A stretch of DNA of 36,093 nucleotides from GCA-002722245 sp964230605 (GCA_964230605.1 CAXRIN010000038.1:1-36093), one strand, 5' to 3'; shown: positions 24,939 through 34,078, counted from the first letter of the stretch. The notes: a model not told the origin generated them from the letters alone. Translations and numbers: made by a program.

Positions 24939-25526
24939 ATGAAAATTTTCAAACTTTTAATTTTACTGCTAATTGTTTTTTCTTGCTCCAAGCCAAAACT
25001 GGGTGAAATAGGGAATTACCAAGTTGATTTAGGTAATAGTAAAGCAGACTTTTACGTGTTGATGTGGGAACGCAGTATGAAAACTAAAAAGGAGAAAATT
25101 TACGCTTCTTATTCAAACAATAAAATTCATTTTTCTCAAGGTGTTATTGCAGGTAAGCCATTACATGGTAAGTATAAAGAAGTTGGAGTTAACGGAGAGC
25201 TCTTAGTTTCAGGGGGATTTCATAAAGGTTTAAAAAATGGTTACTGGACCATCTATAATAAAGATGGTGATTTATTAAGTGATTTAACTTATAAGGAAGG
25301 AGATACTATTTCGGTTGTGAATTTTTACGGAGAAAATAAAGAATTGAAGTCGCAGATCTTTCCAATGAAAATGCAGCTAGAAAAGGAGAAAAAGCTTCAG
25401 AGGAAAGAAAAAAGATTAACAAAAAAGGCGAAATGCAAAGCAAAATATAAGTCTCTTTTTAATAGAGAGAGAAAAGATTCTACCAATTCCGTTATTAGTC
25501 CTTCAGATTCTACTTTTTCAAAGTAA
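24939..25526 (+). CDS. Lipoprotein with a MORN/YwqK-like segment, first gene of the secretion operon
   Basis: The 195-residue product has a lipoprotein signal (MKIFKLLILLLIVFSC, anchor Cys16). A central beta region reads GELLVSGGFHKGLKNGYWTI and YNKDGDLLSDLTYKEGDT and resembles MORN/YwqK-type repeats. The C-terminal part (about 145-180) is very basic and helical (KKLQRKEKRLTKKAKCKAKY). Its stop overlaps the next start by one base (TAATG), so it is translationally tied to the pseudopilin genes. A lipoprotein at this place could serve as pilotin or outer-membrane accessory for the secretin; that is inference from context. Confidence 0.7.
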   Translation: MKIFKLLILLLIVFSCSKPKLGEIGNYQVDLGNSKADFYVLMWERSMKTKKEKIYASYSNNKIHFSQGVIAGKPLHGKYKEVGVNGELLVSGGFHKGLKNGYWTIYNKDGDLLSDLTYKEGDTISVVNFYGENKELKSQIFPMKMQLEKEKKLQRKEKRLTKKAKCKAKYKSLFNRERKDSTNSVISPSDSTFSK

Positions 25527-26767
25527 TGAAAATTTCCTTTTTACATAAAAAAGTAAAAGGAGATGTTTTAACCGTTGTTATAAGTATTGCCGTTATAGTA
25601 GGTGTTTTACTTTTAGGGTTAATATTAATAAATAGCGTTTATTCAAAAGCTGAAATTAATTTTCAAACCAGGAATAAATTAGTGCTTAATGTTAAAAGTG
25701 GACTGGAATATTGTTTAGCATCCAGTGAATTACCCGAGGAAGAAATTGTTGATTTATTTCAGGAGCCCTCCGATTCAATACTTATTCAATCTAAACCATA
25801 TGGCTTACTTTCTCGAGTTGAGATAACAGCTTTTCATGGAAGTGATTCAGTTGGCAAAACATTTATTTTAGGAAACAAATCAATTAAAAACACAAAAACA
25901 GCTCTTTATTTATGTAATTCGAATAAAGCTATTGGAGTTTGTGGTTCCACGTTGTTAAAAGGAGATGTTTTTGTTCCCGAAAGAGGAGTTGAAAGAGTTT
26001 ATATTGAAGGACAAAACTTTATCGGGTCGAAACTTTTTTGGGGCGAAAAGAAACAATCTGATAGTAATTTACCAGAATTACAGCCTAATATCAAAACTAA
26101 CATAGAAGCAATTTTTTCTGCAACAGGTAATGATCCTTTTCCTATTGAAAAAGATTCAATAATTGCGGGTAAACAACCTATAATATTAAGCTCAGAAGAG
26201 CCCATTTATTTGGATAAAGTTGTGAAGGGAAACGTATCTGTTTTTTCAAATCAATTCATCATTGTTAATTCATCTAGTGAATTAGATGGTACAATTTTAA
26301 GAGCTCCAACTATAATTTTTGAGAATGGATTTAAAGGAAGTGTTCAGGCATTTGCTAGAGATAGTATAATTGTGGCGTCAGATGTTGAATTACTTTACCC
26401 ATCTTTTTTAGTGTTAAAAGCACTGACGGAACATAATTATTCTTGTAAAATAACCATTGGAGAGGATGTGAAAATGATAGGGAATATTTTATTGTTACAA
26501 GAAAAGTTTAGTTTAAAAAATAATGGAGTAGTGACTATTGAAGAAGGAAGTATTTTAAACGGGACAATTTACAGTGAGGCATACACCCAATTAAAGAAAT
26601 GTGAAGTTCAGGGTGAAGTATATACCAAAAAGTTTTATTTAAAAACACCATCTTCGATATATGAAAACACTTTGTTGAATGTAAAAATTGATCCATCAAA
26701 AAAAGATTCCAACATGATTGATTTGGGATTAGATAAATCTGAAAGAAATTGGCTTTACATCAAATAA
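25526..26767 (+). CDS. Pseudopilin-like protein at the GspK position, with a large beta-solenoid-like domain
   Basis: The 413-residue product has a basic N-terminus ending in KKVKG, then a hydrophobic helix (DVLTVVISIAVIVGVLLLGL, residues 13-32) laid out like a type III leader and pilin helix with cleavage Gly12/Asp13. Residue +5 is Val, not Glu. The large exported part (about 125-400) has short repeating strands (GDVFVPERGVERVYIEGQNF, LDKVVKGNVSVFSNQFIIVN, EEGSILNGTIYSEAY) that look like a right-handed beta-helix or bactofilin-like stack. GspK, the tip pseudopilin, likewise lacks Glu+5 and has a big domain, but of a different fold. The function is inferred from order and topology. Confidence 0.55.
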   Translation: MKISFLHKKVKGDVLTVVISIAVIVGVLLLGLILINSVYSKAEINFQTRNKLVLNVKSGLEYCLASSELPEEEIVDLFQEPSDSILIQSKPYGLLSRVEITAFHGSDSVGKTFILGNKSIKNTKTALYLCNSNKAIGVCGSTLLKGDVFVPERGVERVYIEGQNFIGSKLFWGEKKQSDSNLPELQPNIKTNIEAIFSATGNDPFPIEKDSIIAGKQPIILSSEEPIYLDKVVKGNVSVFSNQFIIVNSSSELDGTILRAPTIIFENGFKGSVQAFARDSIIVASDVELLYPSFLVLKALTEHNYSCKITIGEDVKMIGNILLLQEKFSLKNNGVVTIEEGSILNGTIYSEAYTQLKKCEVQGEVYTKKFYLKTPSSIYENTLLNVKIDPSKKDSNMIDLGLDKSERNWLYIK

Positions 26768-27111
26768 AAATAAAGGCAATGAGTTTACCTCAAGTTGTTG
26801 CTGCAATGACCATACTGGGCATAGTTATGGGGATTAGCATGATGATTTTCGGCAATATCTTTCATGGAACTACGCCATTGAAAGAGAAGCAGCTTTCCAT
26901 GGCTATTGATGCAAAGATTAACGAAGCTTTTAAAACGAAAATTACTGAAGATAATGTTTATGATTTTGATGGATTTAGAATTGAAACCGAATTTACAAAA
27001 CACATAAAATCACCCAATTTAAAGATTGGATATTTCATGGGATTTATAGGAGACTCAGATAATCCAGTGGTTGAAAAAAGGATATTAATAAGAGCAATTG
27101 AGGTTCAATAA
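26749..27111 (+). CDS. Minor pseudopilin with Gln at +5
   Basis: The 120-residue product begins with a TTG at 26749, 19 bases inside the preceding gene. The leader MALHQIKIKA is followed by MSLPQVVAAMTILGIVMGIS, a pilin-type N-terminal helix. Cleavage after Ala10 would leave Gln, not Glu, at +5. The ATG at 26779 would remove the whole leader, so the TTG start is preferred. The C-terminal part is a small beta domain. It is probably one of the tip-forming minor pseudopilins (GspH, I or J class); which one cannot be decided. Confidence 0.6.
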   Translation: MALHQIKIKAMSLPQVVAAMTILGIVMGISMMIFGNIFHGTTPLKEKQLSMAIDAKINEAFKTKITEDNVYDFDGFRIETEFTKHIKSPNLKIGYFMGFIGDSDNPVVEKRILIRAIEVQ

Positions 27112-27568
27112 AAAAATAAAGGCTTTTACGTTAATTGAATTGCTAAGTGCAATGTTAATTTCTTCTATAGTTGTAGGGGCGGGATTGTATTTCTATTTAT
27201 TTGTTCAGGATAATAGCGATCAACTTCAGGAAGTAAATCAATTAAACTATTCACTTGAATTCATGCATGAAAAATTAAATGGTGTTTTTTTAGAAGCAGA
27301 TGAAATAAAATCTATTGGAAAAACACTAATACTTTCAGTGGGTGAAAGAGAGGTTGAAGTTGAATTAAATAGTGAATCATTGGTGATTTTGGATGGAAAA
27401 ACTGATACACTCATTTGGACATTGAATGATTACAATTTTGAGTATGATAAAAATTCAAAATCCATAAATGGAACAGAGCTGTTTTTTGATTTTGAGGGAT
27501 TGGAATTTGAATGGTATTTTTACAAGGATTACGGGGTACACAAAAAAGTAAAATTAATTGGGCGTTAA
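27098..27568 (+). CDS. Minor pseudopilin with canonical N-methylation motif
   Basis: The 156-residue product starts at a TTG (27098) overlapping the previous gene by 14 bases. The leader MRFNKKIKA precedes FTLIELLSAMLISSIVVGAG, the classical type III signal with Phe at +1 and Glu at +5. The globular part has alternating strands (VEVELNSESLVILDGKTDTL) as in GspJ/GspI-type minor pseudopilins. Prepilin peptidase should cut after Ala9 rather than the usual Gly. Translation is coupled to both neighbours by overlap. Confidence 0.75.
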   Translation: MRFNKKIKAFTLIELLSAMLISSIVVGAGLYFYLFVQDNSDQLQEVNQLNYSLEFMHEKLNGVFLEADEIKSIGKTLILSVGEREVEVELNSESLVILDGKTDTLIWTLNDYNFEYDKNSKSINGTELFFDFEGLEFEWYFYKDYGVHKKVKLIGR

Positions 27569-28673
27569 AATCAATCAAATATCATCATCTCAAGAAAATT
27601 CAGGGCTAAAGGAGTTTTTAAATAAAGATATCCAGATTGGGGCGCAATTTACTCTGAAAAAGAAACAAGCATTATTTAACGATTTGTACTTGCTCTTTCA
27701 TTCAGGGTTAGACATGAAGAGGGTTTTAGAGCTTGTGGTTAATGAGCAAAAAAACAAGAAAGACAAAGCCCTTTTGCAAAGAGTATATAAAAAAGTAGTT
27801 TCAGGTGTAAGCTTATCCGAAGCATTAAGTAAGGAAAAAGATTTTACGGAATACGAAATTTACAGTATTCAAATAGGTGAGGAGTCTGGACAATTATCTG
27901 AAGTTTTATTTCATTTAAAAAACTTCTTTGCAAAAAGGATAGAGCAAAGAAGACTAGTTTCATCTGCACTTTCATATCCTATTACCATCATGGGGATTGC
28001 AATTGCAGCCGTAACATTTATGATTGGTTTTGTTGTTCCCACTTTTGCAGAAACATTTAAAACCTTTGGTGCTGAATTACCCGTAATAACCAAATGGTTA
28101 ATGTCGTTCAGTGAGCAATTCCCCATTTATGCGGGGATCTTTTTTGTAGCAATAGTTGTAGTTTTTATTGGCTATCAGCTGGTTAAAAAAAGAGAATCGG
28201 TTAAAAAATGGAGAGATATAATTTTGGTATCCATTCCGTTCACAGGTAAAATTTATCATTTATCAAAACTCACGCAGTTTTGTGAAAATATGAGATTACT
28301 TATTGGAGCTAGAACATCTTTAATGGAATCATTAGGGTTAACAGGTAGGATGCTGGATTTTCATCCAATACAATCTCAAATAGAAAATATAAAATTGGAT
28401 ATTACCAATGGATCATCATTGAGTAAGAGTTTGCAAAAAGTTAAAACTTTTCCTTCACGTATGATTTATTTATTAGCTGTTGGAGAAGAAGTGAACAAAT
28501 TGGAAGATATTTTTGGACAGTTAGGTGATTTGTACGGAAAGGAACTTGAGCATAAATCAAAGATTTTAGGAAATGTATTGGAACCTGTTTTGTTACTATT
28601 TATAGCCTGTTTAGTAGGTTTTATAGTTGTAGCTTTGTACATGCCAATGTTCTCGTTATCGGAATTGATTTAA
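27558..28673 (+). CDS. gspF: Inner-membrane platform protein GspF/PilC
   Basis: The 371-residue product starts at a TTG that overlaps the previous gene by 11 bases. It shows the two T2SSF repeats: FNDLYLLFHSGLDMKRVLEL ... GEESGQLSEVLFHL and FCENMRLLIGARTSLMESLG ... VGEEVNKLEDIFGQLGDLY. Hydrophobic segments lie at about 138-160, 192-212 and 343-366. GspF sits at the base of the pseudopilus in the inner membrane and links the assembly ATPase to pseudopilin insertion. Length is slightly short of the typical 400, with a reduced N-terminus. Confidence 0.9.
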   Translation: MGVKINQISSSQENSGLKEFLNKDIQIGAQFTLKKKQALFNDLYLLFHSGLDMKRVLELVVNEQKNKKDKALLQRVYKKVVSGVSLSEALSKEKDFTEYEIYSIQIGEESGQLSEVLFHLKNFFAKRIEQRRLVSSALSYPITIMGIAIAAVTFMIGFVVPTFAETFKTFGAELPVITKWLMSFSEQFPIYAGIFFVAIVVVFIGYQLVKKRESVKKWRDIILVSIPFTGKIYHLSKLTQFCENMRLLIGARTSLMESLGLTGRMLDFHPIQSQIENIKLDITNGSSLSKSLQKVKTFPSRMIYLLAVGEEVNKLEDIFGQLGDLYGKELEHKSKILGNVLEPVLLLFIACLVGFIVVALYMPMFSLSELI

Positions 28674-28681
28674 TATTTTTG
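28674..28681 (+). promoter_or_regulatory. Candidate internal -7 box (TATTTTTG) before the major pseudopilin gene
   Basis: TATTTTTG fits TAnnTTTG and lies 4 bases before the ATG at 28686, the same spacing as at the start of the operon. Here the genes neither overlap nor abut, which is exceptional in this operon. Extra expression of the major pseudopilin would make sense. No -33 TTG is clear. Confidence 0.4.
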
Positions 28682-28685
28682 CGTG

Positions 28686-29099
28686 ATGAAAAAAGGAAAA
28701 GAATTAAAAAAACTCAAGGCATTTTCCATGAATGAAGTGCTTGTGGTGTTAGTAATAGTTGGGATTTTATCAACTATAGCCATATCAAGTATGGGGGATT
28801 TAGTGGGGGATGCATACAGAACCGAAGCCGAGTCCAACTTGAATATGATAAAAACAAGGCAAGAATATTACCACATGAAAAAGTTTGAATATTCTACAGA
28901 CTTTAACAAGATTGGATTTAATCCGCCTAAGAAAGAAAAAGATGGAGGCCAGTCTGTATATTCATATGAAGTTATTGAGGTGGATAAAACAACATTTACA
29001 GCACAGGCTACAGCAGATAAAGATTTTGACGGGGATGGAATTTACGAGGTTTTAATACTACGTCATGAAGGGCCTATTCAAGTAAAGGTTGAAGATTAA
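28686..29099 (+). CDS. gspG: Major pseudopilin (GspG-like)
   Basis: From the ATG at 28686 the product has 137 residues (a GTG at 28683 would add one). The leader ends KKLKA and the mature protein begins FSMNEVLVVLVIVGILSTIA, with Glu at +5. The C-terminal part is a small domain with DKDFDGDGIYEVLI, an acidic loop like the calcium site of GspG proteins. The size and this loop suggest the main subunit of the pseudopilus. It precedes the prepilin peptidase gene with no gap. Confidence 0.75.
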   Translation: MKKGKELKKLKAFSMNEVLVVLVIVGILSTIAISSMGDLVGDAYRTEAESNLNMIKTRQEYYHMKKFEYSTDFNKIGFNPPKKEKDGGQSVYSYEVIEVDKTTFTAQATADKDFDGDGIYEVLILRHEGPIQVKVED

Positions 29100-29549
29100 T
29101 TGTTGTTGATTTCCCAAATATTTTTACTGAGCATAACAGCTTATCAGGATTTTAAAGATCGTGCAATTTCATGGTTTTTACCCATTTTACTGTTTGGTTT
29201 AGGTTTTTGTGTTAAGTTTTGGCAAACAGATTTGAACTGGAGAGAAATGCTTGCTCTTTTATCGTTTATAATACTACAACTATCAATACTTTATATCATT
29301 TTAGCATTTAGGTACAAAACACTTAAAATAAAACTCACAAGCAATTTTTTAGGTTGGGGTGATATATTATTTTTCATTGCCATGATTCCTTTTTTCGGGT
29401 TTGAAGAATACATTATTCTATTTGTTTTAGGATTAGGTTTTAGCTTAATAGGGCATCAATTAATTGCTCAAAAGTTAAACACAAAATCCATTCCTTTAGC
29501 TGGTTGGCTTAGTATTTTTTATGGTGTTTATTTTATAGTTACTTATTAA
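29100..29549 (+). CDS. Prepilin peptidase, short A24 form
   Basis: The 149-residue polytopic membrane protein starts at a TTG immediately after the pseudopilin stop. The two active-site aspartates of the A24 family are visible: Asp17 in AYQDFKDRAIS (the D-x-x-x-R-x-I pattern) and the GxGD motif in LGWGDILFF (Asp about 88). It lacks the N-terminal Cys-rich methyltransferase half of PilD/GspO, so it probably only cleaves leaders. It should process the four pseudopilin-like products of this operon, whose leaders end in Ala or Gly. Confidence 0.8.
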   Translation: MLLISQIFLLSITAYQDFKDRAISWFLPILLFGLGFCVKFWQTDLNWREMLALLSFIILQLSILYIILAFRYKTLKIKLTSNFLGWGDILFFIAMIPFFGFEEYIILFVLGLGFSLIGHQLIAQKLNTKSIPLAGWLSIFYGVYFIVTY

Positions 29550-30967
29550 TGGATATATACAATCAAATATCATCTGATGCTATACAATCTGTATCAAAAG
29601 AAACTGCTTGGCAATTCAAAATTGTACCATATAATGTAACAGATAGATATATTGATGTTTATTGTGTAATCCCACAAGAGTCTTTTGCCGAGGAGCAAGA
29701 ATTACTAACTGGGCAATCTGTGAATTTTAATCCAATTAGTTCGGAGGAACTAAATAATTTATTGCAAAAGCATTATCCTAAAAATGAAGATGATCGTGCA
29801 AAGGTTAAAGTTTATAATAAAGAGGCCGATGATTTTTTAGATGTTTTAATTGAAGAAGCTAAACAATTAAATAGTTCGGATATACACATAGAAGCTTACG
29901 AAGAGTTTGGAAGAGTTAGGATAAGAATAGATGGGAAATTAATTGAAAGGTATCAAATCACAAATGATTTGTATCCAACCTTAATCAATAAAATTAAAAT
30001 AAAATCTCACTTAGATATTGCGGAGAAGAGGTTACCTCAGGATGGAAGAATTGAGTATAACGATAATGGAATTAAGGTAGATATAAGAGTAAGTATACTC
30101 CCAACTCTTTATGGCGAAAAGGTAGTAATGCGTTTGCTTAACAATGATGCTACGGATATTGAATTATCAAGCTTAGGATTTCAGGAAGGAGAGTTGGCCA
30201 GGTATTTAGAAGGGGCTAAACAACCAAATGGGATAATGCTAATTAGCGGTCCAACAGGTTCTGGTAAAACAACTACACTTTATGCAACCTTAAAGCTTTT
30301 AAATAAAAAGGAAACAAATGTTGTTACAATTGAAGACCCAATTGAATATACATTAGAAGGTATCAATCAAGTTCAGTTAAAAGAAGATATTGGACTAGAT
30401 TTTAAAGCTGCGTTAAAATCTTTCCTTCGTCAAGATCCAGACGTAATAATGCTTGGAGAGATTAGAGATGCGGAGACTGCAAACATGGCCATTAGAGCAG
30501 CTTTAACAGGGCATTTAGTGTTGAGTACCATTCATACCAATTCAGCTTGGGGTACAATAGGACGTTTGATAGATATGGGTGTGCCACCATTTTTAATTGC
30601 TAGTACTTTAAGTACTAGTGTTGCACAAAGGCTTGTAAGGAAATTGTGCCCATCCTGTAAAGAGCAGGTGCATGAATCACCTAAAAACTTACCCAAAAAT
30701 TACAATCCACCATATCAAGTAAACTCTTATTTCAAAGCTGTGGGTTGTGATAAGTGTTTTTACACAGGTTATAGTGGCAGAAAGGCGGTTTATGAAGTTA
30801 TTTCGCTGGATAAAGGATTAGCTGAATTAATTAAAAATGGTATCTTTGACGCCTCAAAAAATCTAAAAGAAAGAGAAATTAAAACACTTAGTGATAATGC
30901 CTTTGATTTGTTTGTTAATGGCGAAACAACATTAGAGGAAGTTTATCCAATTCTTATCAATGCTTAA
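29549..30967 (+). CDS. gspE: Type II secretion / type IV filament assembly ATPase
   Basis: The 472-residue product has a short N1/N2 region (about 1-90) and a full AAA-like secretion ATPase core. Motifs are Walker A GPTGSGKTTTLYATL (about 234-248), the Asp box IEDPIEYTLEGINQVQ, Walker B-like DPDVIMLGEIRDAETA (about 298-313), the His box TGHLVLSTIHTN, and a tetracysteine zinc site (CPSCKEQ about 366, CDKCFYTGYSGR about 401). It powers pseudopilus growth from the cytoplasm. The zinc site marks it as an assembly (GspE/PilB) rather than retraction (PilT) ATPase. It overlaps both neighbours. Confidence 0.95.
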   Translation: MDIYNQISSDAIQSVSKETAWQFKIVPYNVTDRYIDVYCVIPQESFAEEQELLTGQSVNFNPISSEELNNLLQKHYPKNEDDRAKVKVYNKEADDFLDVLIEEAKQLNSSDIHIEAYEEFGRVRIRIDGKLIERYQITNDLYPTLINKIKIKSHLDIAEKRLPQDGRIEYNDNGIKVDIRVSILPTLYGEKVVMRLLNNDATDIELSSLGFQEGELARYLEGAKQPNGIMLISGPTGSGKTTTLYATLKLLNKKETNVVTIEDPIEYTLEGINQVQLKEDIGLDFKAALKSFLRQDPDVIMLGEIRDAETANMAIRAALTGHLVLSTIHTNSAWGTIGRLIDMGVPPFLIASTLSTSVAQRLVRKLCPSCKEQVHESPKNLPKNYNPPYQVNSYFKAVGCDKCFYTGYSGRKAVYEVISLDKGLAELIKNGIFDASKNLKEREIKTLSDNAFDLFVNGETTLEEVYPILINA

Positions 30968-32896
30968 TCATCTAAAATATCTAACGTTTCTTTTTGTTCT
31001 CATTGGCAGTTTTGCTTTTGGTCAAAATAGATTTGATGATTTAAAAATCAAGCTAGAACAAGCTGCTCAAAATCAACCAGGTTTAAATAATAAAGTTGAT
31101 ATATCTGTTAATCATTATACTATACAGGAAATTATTAGAGCAATAGCTCAGGAGAATCAATTAAATGTAAGTATTGACGCGAATTTAGATACTCGTCCTT
31201 CTTATAATTTTGCAAACGCGACAGTAAAAGATGTTTTTTTATTGCTTTGTAAAGAGCATGATTTGACTTTAGAGTGGACAGGACAGATTATATCATTTAA
31301 AACTTACCAAGCCCCAAAAGAAAAGCCAAAGGTTTTTGTTCCAAAAGTTATTGATTTGAGATTTAACTCAAGGGATTCTACTTTTTCAGGATCATTGAGA
31401 AATGATACTTTATTCAATGTCATTGGTAAACTTTCAGGATTAGCAAATGTAAACATCGATTTAGCACCTAGTTTAAGAAATGATCCAGTATCAATGGTTA
31501 TTGTAAATCAAAAATTAGGAGATGTTTTAACCAGATTAGCAGGTGAAAATGAATTAAAGAAAATTTCTAAAAACTTTTATCAAATAAAGAAAAAAGAGGA
31601 AGAGTTAGAAATAAGTTCAGCTAGCAGAGATTCAAGAAACACTAACCGCTCAAGTAGAGGTTCTCGTTCAAGCAGTAATCGAAATCAAAGACGATCGGGA
31701 GATAATGATGAATTTACTGTTGAAGTTTTCGACGATAGTTTAATTTCTGTTGAGGCAATTGAGGGCGATTTAAAAGAGCTAGTGTCTGAAGTTTGTAAGC
31801 AATCTGGAAATAACTTCTTTTTGTTTGATGAACCAAAAGGGAAAATATCTCTAAGTACTAATAAATTGAAATTTGAAGAGACGCTTTCTTATCTACTTAA
31901 TACTTCCAATTACACTTACAAAAAGATTGATAGTGTTTACATAATAGGAGATAGAACTAAAGAAAAGTTTAGACATACAGAGACTTATCAGTTTCAATAC
32001 AGAACTATTGAGGGAATTCCTGATTTTATTCCAGCAGATTTAAAGAAAGGAATCGAAATACAGGAAAGTGTTGAGTTGAACTCATTAATTTTAAGTGGTG
32101 CACTACCACAGATAAATGAGCTTAAAAAATTCTTTCAATCTATAGACAAAGTAGTACCAATGGTTTTAATAGAGGTGATGATTGTAGATATCAACCGATC
32201 TAAAACTATTGAAACAGGTTTATCGCTTTTAAGTGATGGGAATGGCACAGGTACAGGAGGGAGTTATTCTAGTGGGGGAGCTAATGTGCAATTAAACTCC
32301 TCAACTTTAAACAGAATCATTAGCTCAATTAATAATCTAGGATATTTTAATTTAGGGAATATAGGTAGTCAGTTTTACGTAAGTATGAACGCTATGGAGA
32401 CTGATGGATTGGTTAAAATTGTTTCAACTCCTAAGTTAGCTGCGTTAAATGGACATGAAGCTGAAATGAGTATTGGTGATGTTGAGTATTACAAGGAAAC
32501 TTCAAATAATTATGTTGGTACTCAATATCCCAAACAGTTCAATCTTTTGTATACAAGCCATTAAATGCTGATTTATCTGTAAATATTAAGCCAGTAGTTT
32601 CAGGTGATGATCAAATCACATTAGAAATATCTGTTTCACAGTCGAGTTTTACGGGGAGATTAGAACCAGGTGCTCCTCCAGGTAGTCAGAAGCGAGAATT
32701 TAAAAGTATTATCCGAATGAAAAATCAAGAAATGGTTGTGCTTGGTGGATTGGATGATAAGAAAAATGAAAAGTCAAGTGCAGGTGTACCCATATTAAGT
32801 CGAATACCTGTTATCAAGTGGTTTTTTGGGACTACAAAAAGCGATAAAAGCAAATCTGAATTAACAATATTCATTCGTCCAACTGTAATTCAGTAA
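30960..32896 (+). pseudogene. gspD: GspD-type secretin, frameshifted near 32530
   Basis: The first frame (30960-32566) has a signal peptide (MLNHLKYLTFLFVLIGSFAFG), an STN/N0-like domain (about 30-115), N-domains, an Arg/Ser-rich insertion (about 218-248) and the start of the secretin core (VPMVLIEVMIVDINRSKTIE). It ends wrongly in ...QFNLLYTSH. From 32531 another frame gives QTVQSFVYKPLNADLSVNIK, then FTGRLEPGAPPGSQ, MVVLGGLDDKK and a normal end at 32896. One missing base in the CCCAAA run at 32529-32534 explains it. Repaired, the protein would be 645 residues. Both parts are well conserved with no other lesion, so this is a recent mutation or a sequence error. Confidence 0.85.
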
Positions 32897-32899
32897 GCC

Positions 32900-34078
32900 G
32901 TGAAAAAGCTTTTGAGTCAAATAAAAGACAGTTTTTTTGGATTGAATAAAGTGCTATCTGTTTCAATTAATCTTTCTGAGGATAACTTAAGTCTGCAAGG
33001 TGGATTGTTTAAAATTAAAAATGGTGAAACAGATTTAGAAACGACTTTTGCTGATTTAGATTTGAAAGAGGCTCTTGCGAAAATGCCCGTTGTTTTGACT
33101 CTAGAAGGCAAAGGAATACTTCATAAGTTAGTTGATGCTGACATATCTAAAATCAAACTAAGAAACATTATTCCCAACATAAAAGAAGATGAGTTTTATG
33201 TAAATTATTTACCTCAAGGATCTCAAACATGGGTTAGTTTGATAAGAAAAGATCTTGTTGATGCCACTTTGAAAACTCTGAGGATTCCTTTTGATAATAT
33301 TATAGATTTTCATTTGTCTCCTTGTCAAGTTCAATGGCTTAATGGTAAAGTTGAAGGTTTACCAAAACAAATTGGTGATGCGGAAGTGGAATATCAAGAT
33401 GGTAAATTAATTGGTATTCTAAAAAAATCTAGTCCATTAAATGAGTCTTTGCTATTTGGAAATACGGTTGAAAAAGATGTGAGATTGGCAATGATCTCTT
33501 CAATAGTTACATTTTCAGGCTTGAATAAAAATCAAGTAAATAGTATTTGGTTAAACAACAGGAAAAATCAAGAGGACAAGAAAGTTTATTATTCAACGGT
33601 TAAAATTGTTTTAGGTCTTTTACTAGTTGTTTTTGCAGGTAACATGATACTGGGGCAATTAGCCAAAAAGGATTTAAACCAATTAGTGCTACAAACTCGT
33701 GAGAAGGAAAACATAGTAAATAGAGCAATTCTTCTTGAAAATGAAGCCAAAGAGAAGGAGAGCTTCATTGTTAATTTAGGATTGGGAAGTAATCCCCAGT
33801 TTAGCAAGTTTTCGGATGAAATTGGTGCAACCGTTCCAAAAAATATACAGTTATCTAAACTAGTTGTTAATCCTCTTTCAAAATCAATAAGGAAAAATAA
33901 ACTTATTCAATTTACAAACGGTACAATTCAGGTTGGAGGATACTGCAAAACTAGTCAGGATTGTAATCAATGGGTAACCATTTTGAGGGATTTGGAATGG
34001 GCTGAAAAGGTGGAATTAGTAGAGTTTAAAGTAAACAAAGATAATATTGGCGAATTTTTAGTAAAAGTTGATTTTTAA
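32900..34078 (+). CDS. GspL-like inner-membrane assembly protein
   Basis: The 392-residue product starts at GTG 32900, three bases after the secretin stop. The first roughly 220 residues are a cytoplasmic domain in the place of the actin-like PilM/GspL fold, weakly conserved (VVLTLEGKGILHKLVDADIS). One membrane helix lies at about 233-252 (TVKIVLGLLLVVFAGNMILG). A coiled-coil segment and a PilN/GspL-type ferredoxin-like periplasmic domain follow (about 290-392, ending VELVEFKVNKDNIGEFLVKV). GspL connects the ATPase to GspM in the inner membrane. The stop overlaps the next ATG by one base. Confidence 0.7.
   Translation: MKKLLSQIKDSFFGLNKVLSVSINLSEDNLSLQGGLFKIKNGETDLETTFADLDLKEALAKMPVVLTLEGKGILHKLVDADISKIKLRNIIPNIKEDEFYVNYLPQGSQTWVSLIRKDLVDATLKTLRIPFDNIIDFHLSPCQVQWLNGKVEGLPKQIGDAEVEYQDGKLIGILKKSSPLNESLLFGNTVEKDVRLAMISSIVTFSGLNKNQVNSIWLNNRKNQEDKKVYYSTVKIVLGLLLVVFAGNMILGQLAKKDLNQLVLQTREKENIVNRAILLENEAKEKESFIVNLGLGSNPQFSKFSDEIGATVPKNIQLSKLVVNPLSKSIRKNKLIQFTNGTIQVGGYCKTSQDCNQWVTILRDLEWAEKVELVEFKVNKDNIGEFLVKVDF

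Noticed and set aside
32524..32540. Programmed -1 frameshift in the secretin gene
   Set aside because: The CCCAAAC run is in the wrong phase for a classical X-XXY-YYZ slip (the zero frame reads CCC AAA CAG), no strong downstream pseudoknot is evident, and secretins are not known to use recoding. Mutation or sequence error is simpler.
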